DNA of 64,000 bases from Leucobacter exalbidus (GTDB lineage Bacteria > Actinomycetota > Actinomycetes > Actinomycetales > Microbacteriaceae): contig NZ_JAFIDA010000001.1 of NCBI RefSeq assembly GCF_017834145.1, positions 992,001 to 1,056,000 on the forward strand, given 5' to 3'. The position numbers were made by a program, and so were the translations under genes. Below are positions 8,675-15,260 of the stretch, piece after piece. Each line of letters starts with the position of its first letter. Position 1 is the first letter of the stretch. The notes below the pieces were generated by a model. It had not been told where the DNA came from. It searched no databases and saw only the letters and a program-made list of their open reading frames with translations.

Positions 8675-9792
8675 GCGGTGCCTCCTGAGCGGGTCATGCG
8701 GGTCAGTAAGAAGATGAGGTAGGGCGCGCCGAGTGCTCCGGTGATGACGCCGACGGGGTAGCGCTCGTTGAACACGAACTGGCCGATGAGGTCAGCGGTG
8801 AGCACGAGCACGGCGCCGACGAGCCCGGCGGGAAGCAGTGAGGGCTTCCCCGGGCCGATGAGTCGCTGGGCGATCGGGCCCGACATGAATGCGACGAAGG
8901 TGATGGGGCCGGCGGCGGCCGTGGCGAATGCGAGCAGCACCACGGCCGACAGAATGACCGCGATACGGGCACCGTTGACTCTGAGTCCCAGGGCGGTCGC
9001 AGCGTCATCGCCGAGTTCGAGCAGGCCGAGGCTGCGCCCCGTGTACAGCAGCACCGGTGTGCACAGCAGACACACGATGGCGACGGGAAGTACCCGCTCC
9101 CATGTTGCGCCGTTGAGACTGCCGGTGATCCATTGCATCGCGGCCTGCATATCCCAGGCGGCAGCACGCGAGATCACATATGAAATCACGCTCTGCAGCA
9201 TGGCGGCCAGGCCGATGCCGATGAGAATGAATCTGGCGCCGGTGAATCCGCGCCGGTTGGCGAGCAGGTAGATGGCGAGGGCAGTGGCGAGGGCTGCGCC
9301 TAATGCCAACAGCGAGATGCTGGTTTCGTTCCATTTCAGCAGCACGATCCCGACCACCGCGGCCGCCGCCGCACCGCCGCTCACCCCGATGATGTCGGGG
9401 GACGCGAGCGGGTTGCGCAGCAGAGTCTGGAAGGAGGCGCCCGCTGCGCCGAAGGCAAACCCGGTGAGGATGCCCAGCGAAGCGCGCGGCAGCCGCAGCT
9501 CCCCCACGGTGAACGCGGCTTCTGAGTCGGTGTCGCCCAGCAGCACCTGCATCACCTGCGCGGGGCCGTAGAAAGTGTGGCCCACCATGAGCGTCAGTGC
9601 GAACACGGCGAGCGCGAGCGCCCCGAGCACCACGGTGACCGTGACGAGCCGCGCATGCCGACCGCGGCGACCGCGCTGAATCACGCGGGCGAGCGGCGAC
9701 GCCGAAGGCCGCGACGCCAAAGACCCCGACGCCGACTGCGTCTGCATCTGCATCTGCATCTGCATCTGCATCTGCATCTGCATCTGCGTCAT
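8671..9792 (-). CDS. FecCD-family siderophore permease with (Met-Gln)7 N-terminus
   Basis: One of the two membrane subunits of the importer, about 373 aa with roughly ten transmembrane helices and the FecCD signature GAAGASFQTLLRNPLASPDI. The ATG at 9792 overlaps the upstream permease stop by 4 bp. Its N-terminus is odd: MTQ is followed by seven Met-Gln pairs before TQSASGS, encoded by seven perfect hexanucleotide repeats. This tail precedes the first transmembrane helix and is absent from ordinary family members, so the true translation start could be inside or after the repeat. Otherwise complete. Confidence 0.93.
   Translation of the reverse strand: MTQMQMQMQMQMQMQMQTQSASGSLASRPSASPLARVIQRGRRGRHARLVTVTVVLGALALAVFALTLMVGHTFYGPAQVMQVLLGDTDSEAAFTVGELRLPRASLGILTGFAFGAAGASFQTLLRNPLASPDIIGVSGGAAAAAVVGIVLLKWNETSISLLALGAALATALAIYLLANRRGFTGARFILIGIGLAAMLQSVISYVISRAAAWDMQAAMQWITGSLNGATWERVLPVAIVCLLCTPVLLYTGRSLGLLELGDDAATALGLRVNGARIAVILSAVVLLAFATAAAGPITFVAFMSGPIAQRLIGPGKPSLLPAGLVGAVLVLTADLIGQFVFNERYPVGVITGALGAPYLIFLLTRMTRSGGTA
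9745..9786 (-). repeat. hexanucleotide tandem repeat (CATCTG)7 in a permease gene
   Basis: Seven perfect CATCTG units on the plus strand, reading CAGATG on the coding strand and encoding repeated Gln-Met. Because the unit is six bases, changes in copy number keep the frame. The repeat begins three codons after the start and each unit also supplies an in-frame ATG, so copy number would change the N-terminal length or the number of possible starts rather than switch the gene off. Confidence 0.95.
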
Positions 9793-10826
9793 AGTCCTCT
9801 CCCCTTCTGCCGGCGCACGATCCAAATGAACAGCGGCGCCCCGATGATCGCGGTCACGATCCCCACCTCGATTTCTTCAGGCTTGGCAATAATGCGTCCC
9901 ACAACATCGGCGGTCACGAGCAGCATTGATCCGGCAATCGCGGTATATGGCAGCAACCAGCGGTGATCTGGCCCGACCAGCAGCCTGCAAATGTGCGGCA
10001 CCAAGAGCCCGACGAAGGCGATGGGCCCGGCTACGGCGGTGGCCGCGCCCGCCAAGATCACGGCGCCCAGCGCCGCAATCGCGCGGGTGCGAGCGACGTG
10101 CGCGCCGAGCCCGGCGGCCAGTTCGTCGCCGAGCGCGAGCGCATTGAGTCCCTTGGCGCTCGCGAACACGATGAGGGCGCCGATCGCGAGCACCGGGGTG
10201 ACCGTGGCGATGCGATCCCACGCGGCTCCCCCGACGCCGCCCACCTGCCAGAACTGAAAATTGCGCAAGCTATCCACCCGGGGCAGCATGATCGCCGAGC
10301 TGAGTGAAACGAGCGCGGCGGCGGTCGCGGCGCCCGCGAGGGCGAGCTTCAGCGGGCTCGCTCCCCCGCCCAGTGACCCCACGATGTAGACGAAGCCTGA
10401 GGCGACGGCCGCTCCGATCACCGCGACGCCCATCACGCTGTAGGGCTGCGATAGCCCAAAGAACGCAATGCCCACGACGACCGCGAACGAGGCTCCGCCT
10501 GAGATTCCGAATATTCCCGGATCCGCGAGCGGATTGCGCGTCACGGCCTGCAGCGCGACCCCCGACAGAGCGAGGGCTGCGCCGATCAGCACAGCAAGCA
10601 CGGTGCGGGGCACTCGCTTCGTCACCACGGCTTGCGCAATGGTGTCGGTTGCACCGCCGAGCCCCGCCACGATGTCGTCGAACGCTACCCCGCGCACCCC
10701 AAACGCCACCGACACCGCGCACATCAGCGCGAGCAAGACGAGGCACACGAGCAGCCCCGCGCTGAGGAAGCTGGCACGTTTTATGTGCGTCGCTCCGCTC
10801 AGCGCGGGCGCAGTTGAAACAGTCAC
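9789..10826 (-). CDS. FecCD-family siderophore permease
   Basis: The first permease gene of the operon: 345 aa, about nine to ten hydrophobic helices, with the family segment GVALQAVTRNPLADPGIFGISGGA and, near the end, PHICRLLVGPDHRWLLP. Pairs with the product of the adjacent permease gene to form the channel; works with the lipoprotein upstream and the ATPase downstream. It starts 10 bp after the lipoprotein stop and its stop overlaps the next start (ATGA at 9789-9792), indicating co-translation. Confidence 0.95.
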   Translation of the reverse strand: MTVSTAPALSGATHIKRASFLSAGLLVCLVLLALMCAVSVAFGVRGVAFDDIVAGLGGATDTIAQAVVTKRVPRTVLAVLIGAALALSGVALQAVTRNPLADPGIFGISGGASFAVVVGIAFFGLSQPYSVMGVAVIGAAVASGFVYIVGSLGGGASPLKLALAGAATAAALVSLSSAIMLPRVDSLRNFQFWQVGGVGGAAWDRIATVTPVLAIGALIVFASAKGLNALALGDELAAGLGAHVARTRAIAALGAVILAGAATAVAGPIAFVGLLVPHICRLLVGPDHRWLLPYTAIAGSMLLVTADVVGRIIAKPEEIEVGIVTAIIGAPLFIWIVRRQKGRGL

Positions 10827-10836
10827 TCGGGTCGAG

Positions 10837-11898
10837 CTACTTGGCGGCCGAGGTGCTATTCAGCAGCTCGAAGTAGTCACCGATGCCCCACGCAATCGAC
10901 AGCGGCGACGGGTTCGCCGATGCGGCGAGCGGGGTGTTGTCTTCGAGGATCACGATGTTACCCGCGGCGATCGCGGGAATCTGTGAGTAGAGCGGGTCGG
11001 CCTGCAGCTGCTTCACGAGGTCACCCTGGGGGTCGCCGTACGTGACAAACACATCGACGTCGTCAAATTTATCGGCTTCTTCGGCGCTGATCTCGACGTA
11101 GAACTCGTCGGTTTCGGCCGATGACTCTGCCACGAGGGCGGGGGTCGGGGCGCCAGCGGCTTCGAGGAAGCCGGGGCGGGTGTCGTGGCTTGTGTAGTAC
11201 CCGATCTTGCTGAGGTCGCTCGGGTCAACAAACGCGAACATAAACTTGGTATCTGCGAGCTCGGGGTTTGCGTCCATCGCGGAAGCGGTCTCCGACTCGA
11301 TCTCAGCATTGAGCGCCGCGCCTTCTTCGCCCAGTCCGAGCGCGTTGGCGTTCATGCACACCATGTCTTGCACCGAGGTACCCCAAGCGGTGTCGGGGTA
11401 GGCCACCACGGGGGCGATCTTCGAGAGCGTGGCGTATTCCTCTTCGCTGAGGCCGGAGTATGACGCCAGAATCACATCGGGGTTCGTTGCGCGCACGGCC
11501 TCGAAGTCGATGCCGTCGGTCTCGTCGAAGAGCACCGGAGTTTCGCCGCCGAGCTCTTTGATCTTGTCGTCGACCCAGGGCAAGATTCCGTCGCTGTTTT
11601 CGCCGTCACCCCAGGTGACCTTGCTCATACCAACGGGCACAATTCCCAATGCCAGGGGCACCTCGTGGTTCGCCCACGCCACAGTTGCCACGCGCTCGGG
11701 AGCTTCCTCGATCGTCGTGGTGCCGTAGACGTGCTTCACCTCGACCGGGAATCCGCTGGCGGCAGCGGTGCACGACGCTGTTTGAGCGTCGCCGGCGGCA
11801 TCAGATTTACTGCCACTGTCAGAAGCTGTTGAGCACGAGGCAAGGCCGACGGCGAGAAGGGCGACGGCACTGCCGCCGAGGATGCGTGAGAAGCGCAC
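10837..11898 (-). CDS. iron-siderophore ABC transporter substrate-binding lipoprotein
   Basis: A 353-aa FepB/FhuD-type binding protein. The N-terminus has a signal peptide with lipobox LASC (Cys22), so it is lipid-anchored outside the membrane. The body shows the periplasmic-binding class III pattern: PERVATVAWANHEVPLALGI, then GIDFEAVRATNPDVILA. The start is a GTG at 11898 with GAAAGGA 7 nt upstream; an ORF extension to 11940 has no such signal. It is the first gene of the five-gene siderophore operon, and an iron-box palindrome lies 65 bp upstream of its start. Confidence 0.94.
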   Translation of the reverse strand: MRFSRILGGSAVALLAVGLASCSTASDSGSKSDAAGDAQTASCTAAASGFPVEVKHVYGTTTIEEAPERVATVAWANHEVPLALGIVPVGMSKVTWGDGENSDGILPWVDDKIKELGGETPVLFDETDGIDFEAVRATNPDVILASYSGLSEEEYATLSKIAPVVAYPDTAWGTSVQDMVCMNANALGLGEEGAALNAEIESETASAMDANPELADTKFMFAFVDPSDLSKIGYYTSHDTRPGFLEAAGAPTPALVAESSAETDEFYVEISAEEADKFDDVDVFVTYGDPQGDLVKQLQADPLYSQIPAIAAGNIVILEDNTPLAASANPSPLSIAWGIGDYFELLNSTSAAK

Positions 11899-11962
11899 GG
11901 GAGTTCCTTTCAAAGGATGAAGACTGCGCACGACTAACACGTACGCACATCATCCTATGATG

Positions 11963-11978
11963 GTTAGGCACACCTAAC
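11963..11978. promoter_or_regulatory. candidate DtxR/IdeR/DmdR iron box
   Basis: GTTAGGCACACCTAAC is a perfect inverted repeat (GTTAGG / CCTAAC with a 4-base centre). It agrees well with the TTAGGTTAGGCTAACCTAA consensus of actinobacterial iron-dependent repressors. It lies 65-80 bp upstream of the siderophore lipoprotein start, where an operator over a promoter would be. Repression of the five-gene operon when iron is plentiful is inferred from the site and gene function. Confidence 0.82.
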
Positions 11979-12163
11979 TTTGTCAACCATTAATCGTTAA
12001 TTTACGTCATCACCAAGTCAGCAAACGGGCCATGAGCGGGCCCGATAACCGCTGCCTGCAGCACCAACTCCGGGGTTTTCATTAGCAACGGACGTCTACC
12101 GGCACTTTTCTCCGGAGTACCTGGATCTTCCGTTTTTAGGCAGCACAAAAAGCATGCAGGCAT

Positions 12164-12199
12164 CAAAAAACGTGGCCAGCCCGTATGGGCTGGCCACGT
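12164..12199 (-). terminator. rho-independent terminator, copy 1
   Basis: A 13-bp perfect stem (ACGTGGCCAGCCC / GGGCTGGCCACGT, loop GTAT at 12170-12199). On the minus strand it is followed by six T residues, so it terminates transcripts from the membrane-protein gene upstream. The same hairpin recurs exactly at 13299-13328. Confidence 0.9.
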
Positions 12200-12235
12200 C
12201 TTCACCTACGCAAATGGATTGGGTTGCGTCCTCTT
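12170..12235. repeat. direct repeat copy 1: terminator plus remnant of small-gene 3' end
   Basis: About 66 bp that match 13299-13366 apart from a few changes: the identical hairpin, then ACGCAAATGGATT and GCGTCC segments. In copy 2 these bases are the last codons of a 54-aa gene; in copy 1 a two-base loss and substitutions destroy that frame and no start exists. Copy 1 is therefore a decayed duplicate of the small gene's 3' end and its terminator. Confidence 0.85.
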
Positions 12236-12263
12236 AGGCAGGGCAATAAACAAACTGGGGTTG

Positions 12264-13184
12264 TCAATTTGCGGCGGAGTCAGCGGTGCTTGCGCATCCA
12301 GAAACGATGTCCACCCAAAGATTTCCATTGATCGTGTAGCTGTCATTAACCGATGCCGATCGCACCGGCAGAATCTCGCTCCCCATAAAATATTGAGATT
12401 TCATTTGATCGTGCACCGGGTACCCGGCCTCTGACCAGGCGGCCACGATCTGACTCACGGTTTGCCCCTCTGCGTCACTCGGCAACGCAAATCTTGCGCT
12501 GACTTGCTCGCCAGTTTGGCCGCTGGGCGTCGGGCGACACGATTCGACGCGCAGCGGCAGCTCCGTCGCCGCAAAAGTAGCTTCCTCACCGGTGACGTCG
12601 TCCACCACGACAATGGGCCCTTTGGAGAACGACGCGGCAATCTCTGCCATGCGCACGACCTCGGCCTCGGCATCCGTTTGACTCAGTGGAACTATCTCCT
12701 CGGGAACCGTAGACCCCGTGGCGGGCGAGCCCGGCACTTCGAGAGTCACAGAACCGATGCGCTCATTTGTTTCACGAATCACCTCGTTGAGGCTGCCGAG
12801 CGCATTAGTAGACACGAGCGCCAGCGTGGCCACGAGCATTCCACCGCTCAGAACCCCCGCGACAAACCAGCTCCGCTGATGGTTCCAAGCCGCGATAACA
12901 GTAATGATCGCAATGACCGCGAGCATCATGGCTGCGGCTATCACCACGCCCGTCGCGCTTTGTGCGGTGAAGCCAATGGCGCTGGTCCACTGTTCCAAGG
13001 TGGTCAGATCGTTCCTGTCCCACAGAACACTCGCACCGACAAACAACAACGCAAAACCCGCCCACAAACACATCACGGCCACAACGAACACCATCACGGT
13101 AGCGAAAATTCGATGAATGATCGGCCCAAAATTTCGCTTCTGGCCCGGTAAATTCTCGTTGCTTTCTATATCAACCATTGCCAT
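12264..13184 (-). CDS. hypothetical membrane protein, unknown function
   Basis: A protein of about 306 aa I do not recognise. Residues ~20-55, ~75-100 and ~105-130 are hydrophobic, giving three likely transmembrane helices after a polar N-terminus (VDIESNENLPGQKRNFGP). The C-terminal ~170 residues are soluble, probably extracytoplasmic, with two cysteines (in VESCRPTPSG and VSGCASTAD) that could form a disulfide. Three starts are close (13187 GTG, 13184 ATG, 13178 ATG); GGAGG lies 7 nt before 13184. Codon use and base composition look less GC-rich than the flanking operons. It is bracketed by two copies of the same terminator repeat, suggesting local duplication or insertion. Confidence 0.75.
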   Translation of the reverse strand: MAMVDIESNENLPGQKRNFGPIIHRIFATVMVFVVAVMCLWAGFALLFVGASVLWDRNDLTTLEQWTSAIGFTAQSATGVVIAAAMMLAVIAIITVIAAWNHQRSWFVAGVLSGGMLVATLALVSTNALGSLNEVIRETNERIGSVTLEVPGSPATGSTVPEEIVPLSQTDAEAEVVRMAEIAASFSKGPIVVVDDVTGEEATFAATELPLRVESCRPTPSGQTGEQVSARFALPSDAEGQTVSQIVAAWSEAGYPVHDQMKSQYFMGSEILPVRSASVNDSYTINGNLWVDIVSGCASTADSAAN

Positions 13185-13298
13185 CACATAACCTCCGCGA
13201 GTTCTTACTCAAACGAGTGACTGGCCGCCACAGGGCATGAAGCCCCCATACTAACCAGCCCCCGCTCCCGCAGAAGATAAAAGCGCGCGAAAGATAAA

Positions 13299-13366
13299 AC
13301 GTGGCCAGCCCGTATGGGCTGGCCACGTCATGAACTACGCAAATGGATTAGGTGTTGCGTCCCCTT
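13299..13366. repeat. direct repeat copy 2: terminator and 3' end of the 54-aa gene
   Basis: Contains a hairpin identical to copy 1 at 12170-12199. On the minus strand it is followed by TTTTAT, so it serves as terminator of the 54-aa gene. The adjoining ~36 bp are that gene's final codons. The copies are about 1.13 kb apart, in the same orientation, and exactly enclose the membrane-protein gene. Confidence 0.9.
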
Positions 13367-13499
13367 CATCAGGATGACGAATCAATCCGGGGTCATCCTG
13401 ACCCTTACGCGGGTCTTCATCGCCGTTGAAGGTCTCGGTTGCACCGTCCATAACCGGCTCATCAATGGTTTCTTCGGGGTCGTGGTGATCGTTTTTCAT
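13335..13499 (-). CDS. small acidic protein, 54 aa, unknown
   Basis: A short gene with product beginning MKNDHHDPEETIDEPVMDGA and ending DATPNPFA. It is strongly acidic, lacks hydrophobic stretches and cysteines, and looks intrinsically disordered; I do not recognise it. It is well supported as a gene by GAGGAG 6 nt before the ATG at 13499 and by a rho-independent terminator beginning 7 bp after the stop. A decayed copy of its 3' end lies at 12200-12235. Function cannot be inferred from sequence. Confidence 0.7.
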   Translation of the reverse strand: MKNDHHDPEETIDEPVMDGATETFNGDEDPRKGQDDPGLIRHPDEGDATPNPFA

Positions 13500-13543
13500 A
13501 GGGCGCTCCTCACGTTTTGGGAAGGCCTACTCTATGCGCCGAA

Positions 13544-13607
13544 GCGCCCGGTGAGTTCGAATTCACGGGAAACGCTAACCCAGCGGGTTCGAGTCTCGCC
13601 GGGCGTA
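13544..13607 (+). other. cloverleaf-like structured element, possible tRNA relic
   Basis: A 64-base stretch that folds like a shortened tRNA: acceptor-like stem GCGCCCG / CGGGCGT, a hairpin GTGAGTTCGAATTCAC, a weak 3-bp hairpin GGG..CCC, and a canonical T-arm GCGGG-TTCGAGT-CTCGC that includes the B-box-like GGTTCGAGTC. Connector bases 8-9, a proper five-base anticodon stem and a variable loop are missing, so a working tRNA is unlikely. It lies between two minus-strand genes in the accessory region beside tRNA-Arg. Confidence 0.4.
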
Positions 13608-13640
13608 ACAGGAATGCTGTCGCCCAGCTTGTCTCCGCCG

Positions 13641-14021
13641 CTACACCGAGGTCGGTACGTCGGGCGCCCCGTCTCGGTACGACTGCGGAACATGGCCGGT
13701 CTGCCCACCCCAGCGATGGTTCTCACGGCCAGTCTTCACGCCCGCCGATTCCCATTTCACTGCGGCATTGGCCGCGTCGAGAGAATCGTACATGGCAATG
13801 AGGCGGCGCTGAGAAGGATTCGGGTTCCACGTCATCAGCAGAAATTTAGTGATTTGCTGTCGATCTGTGACGCACTGGATCATCGCGGCCGGCTGCTCCA
13901 ATTTGTACCGCATGACCGCCCACAGATCAGTTTCGATTTGCACGCACGGCTGAGTCTCACTCATGCCCACGAGAGTAAACCCCACCTGCGACATCGCCCG
14001 CCGACCATCCACTAAAGCCAT
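13641..14021 (-). CDS. hypothetical protein, unknown function
   Basis: Up to 126 aa from the ATG at 14021; a second candidate start, MSETQPCVQIETDLW, is at 13962 and would give 106 aa. Neither has a strong ribosome binding site. The residues between about 20 and 95 look like a genuine small globular domain (IETDLWAVMRYKLEQ, then KFLLMTWNPNPSQRRLIAMYD and DAANAAVKWESAG), and the C-terminus is polar. I do not recognise the family. It lies in the lower-GC accessory stretch between tRNA-Arg and the 54-aa gene, which may belong to the same transcript. Confidence 0.5.
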   Translation of the reverse strand: MALVDGRRAMSQVGFTLVGMSETQPCVQIETDLWAVMRYKLEQPAAMIQCVTDRQQITKFLLMTWNPNPSQRRLIAMYDSLDAANAAVKWESAGVKTGRENHRWGGQTGHVPQSYRDGAPDVPTSV

Positions 14022-14168
14022 GTTTACTGCGTGTTGACCGGAGCGCCCTCAAGCCCACCAGCAACAGAAAAGCCCGCAAAACAGGCGATCGAGGCTCACC
14101 CGTTGCCGAGCAACGTGATCCGCTTTCCTGGCCTCGCTTCGTAGCGCTGCCCCAGATTTGCCCCACGT

Positions 14169-14180
14169 GACCTACGGTAC
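14169..14180 (-). repeat. 12-bp direct repeat of tRNA-Arg, candidate attachment-site remnant
   Basis: GACCTACGGTAC here is repeated exactly inside tRNA-Arg at 14298-14309, covering the 3' side of the anticodon arm and the variable loop. The second copy lies about 93 bp past the tRNA 3' end, as expected for the far attachment site of a tRNA-targeting element that has mostly been lost. Inference; no integrase gene is present. Confidence 0.45.
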
Positions 14181-14214
14181 TTATGACCGATCCGCTCAAC
14201 GGCCCTTCTGCAGA

Positions 14215-14263
14215 AAACAAAAAAGCGGGCCTGACCTGCTATTTCTAGCAAATCAGACCCGCT
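14215..14263 (-). terminator. rho-independent terminator of tRNA-Arg
   Basis: AGCGGGTCTGA pairs with TCAGGCCCGCT around an 18-base loop (one G-T pair), and on the minus strand the stem is followed by a run of six Ts and further T-rich sequence. It starts 10 bp after the tRNA 3' end. Confidence 0.9.
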
Positions 14264-14272
14264 CATATCGAG

Positions 14273-14345
14273 TGCCCTCGGAGGGATTCGAACCCCCGAC
14301 CTACGGTACCGGAAACCGACGCTCTATCCCCTGAGCTACGAAGGC
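14273..14345 (-). tRNA. tRNA-Arg(CCG)
   Basis: A 73-nt tRNA: acceptor GCCTTCG / CGAGGGC with discriminator A, D-arm GCTCAGGGGATAGAGC, anticodon loop TTCCGGT (anticodon CCG, reading CGG arginine codons), and T-arm GGGGG-TTCGAAT-CCCTC. CCA is not encoded. The anticodon stem has one T-T mismatch at its base (27-43). Followed by its own terminator. Confidence 0.96.
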
Positions 14346-14537
14346 GAACAACTGCGACTCAAACAGCCTAGCGCATTTGGGGCTCGATTCTCGAACCGAC
14401 GACCGCCCGCGCGTGCGAGCGTGTTTCTTCCCGCTGCCACAAGCTCCCTTGCTAAAGTTCCCAGTATGGGCAACGTGGCTTTACGCGGGGCCCAGCAGCA
14501 CGAGCTGCCCCGCCCTCGCACCGAGAGAAGAGTCCTC

Positions 14538-15182
14538 ATGACGCAGATTCCCGCGCACGTGACGCCCGCCCCGCATTCCCCGCAGCAGCTCACCGCGATC
14601 ACCGACACAATTGCGCTCGCATTTGCGCACGATCCTTCGTGGTCGCCGATCCTCTCCCCCAACGCCGACGATCTCGCCGTCGCCCGCAGCTACTGGGGCC
14701 TGTTCGTCAATACTGCGCAGCGCTACCCCTTCACGTTCACGGTCGCGAGCGAGGCCAAGGCCGACACCGACACCGCAGAAGTCGCCGCGGCCGCCGTGTG
14801 GTACCCGCCCAACGCCGAAGAGCTCACCCACGCCGAAGAGGAAGCGTTCCCCGAGTTCGTGGCCGGCCTCATCGGTGAGGCGAAGCGCGACGAGGTGCTT
14901 GCGATCTCTGATTTGTTCGACGCCGCTCACCCCACCGCGCCGCACTACTACCTGAGTTTGCTCGCGACGCACCCCGCGCACAGCGGCAAGGGCCTCGGTA
15001 TGGGGCTGCTCGCCGCGAACCTCGCTGAGTTCGACAAGCTGGGTGTGCCCACCTACCTCGAGTCCTCGAATCCCGCGAACAATGCGCGCTACCAGCGCCT
15101 TGGATACGAACCGCACGGCACGATCGATCTGCCCTCGGGCCTCACGATCATGACGATGTGGCGTGAGCCGCAAGCGATCTAA
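14538..15182 (+). CDS. GNAT-family N-acetyltransferase
   Basis: A 214-aa acetyl-CoA-dependent acyltransferase. The acetyl-CoA loop is visible in LLATHPAHSGKGLGMGLLAANL, preceded by the strand HYYLSLLAT and followed by a conserved YLESSNPANNARYQRLGYEP segment typical of this GNAT group. The acceptor is unknown. The frame is open to 14421, but ATG at 14538 with GAGAAGAG about 5 nt upstream is the sensible start. Stands alone between tRNA-Arg and a convergent MFS gene. Confidence 0.9.
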   Translation: MTQIPAHVTPAPHSPQQLTAITDTIALAFAHDPSWSPILSPNADDLAVARSYWGLFVNTAQRYPFTFTVASEAKADTDTAEVAAAAVWYPPNAEELTHAEEEAFPEFVAGLIGEAKRDEVLAISDLFDAAHPTAPHYYLSLLATHPAHSGKGLGMGLLAANLAEFDKLGVPTYLESSNPANNARYQRLGYEPHGTIDLPSGLTIMTMWREPQAI

Positions 15183-15260
15183 TATGCGGGCCTCGCACGA
15201 TCTTGATCCGGATCGCGCGAGGCCCCTCCCCGCTCAGCCCTAGCGCGCCCTGCAGCGTGC

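Noticed and set aside
12002-12205. 67-codon minus-strand frame containing the terminator
   Set aside because: Begins inside the terminator hairpin and has no ribosome binding site or family pattern.
12170-13328. The two identical hairpins as terminal repeats of a mobile element
   Set aside because: They are in direct orientation, act as terminators, and no transposase or target duplication is present.
13957-14220. 87-codon minus-strand frame between the hypothetical gene and tRNA-Arg
   Set aside because: Overlaps the hypothetical gene and spans the repeat; the composition is not protein-like. Possible integrase traces there are too short to call a gene.
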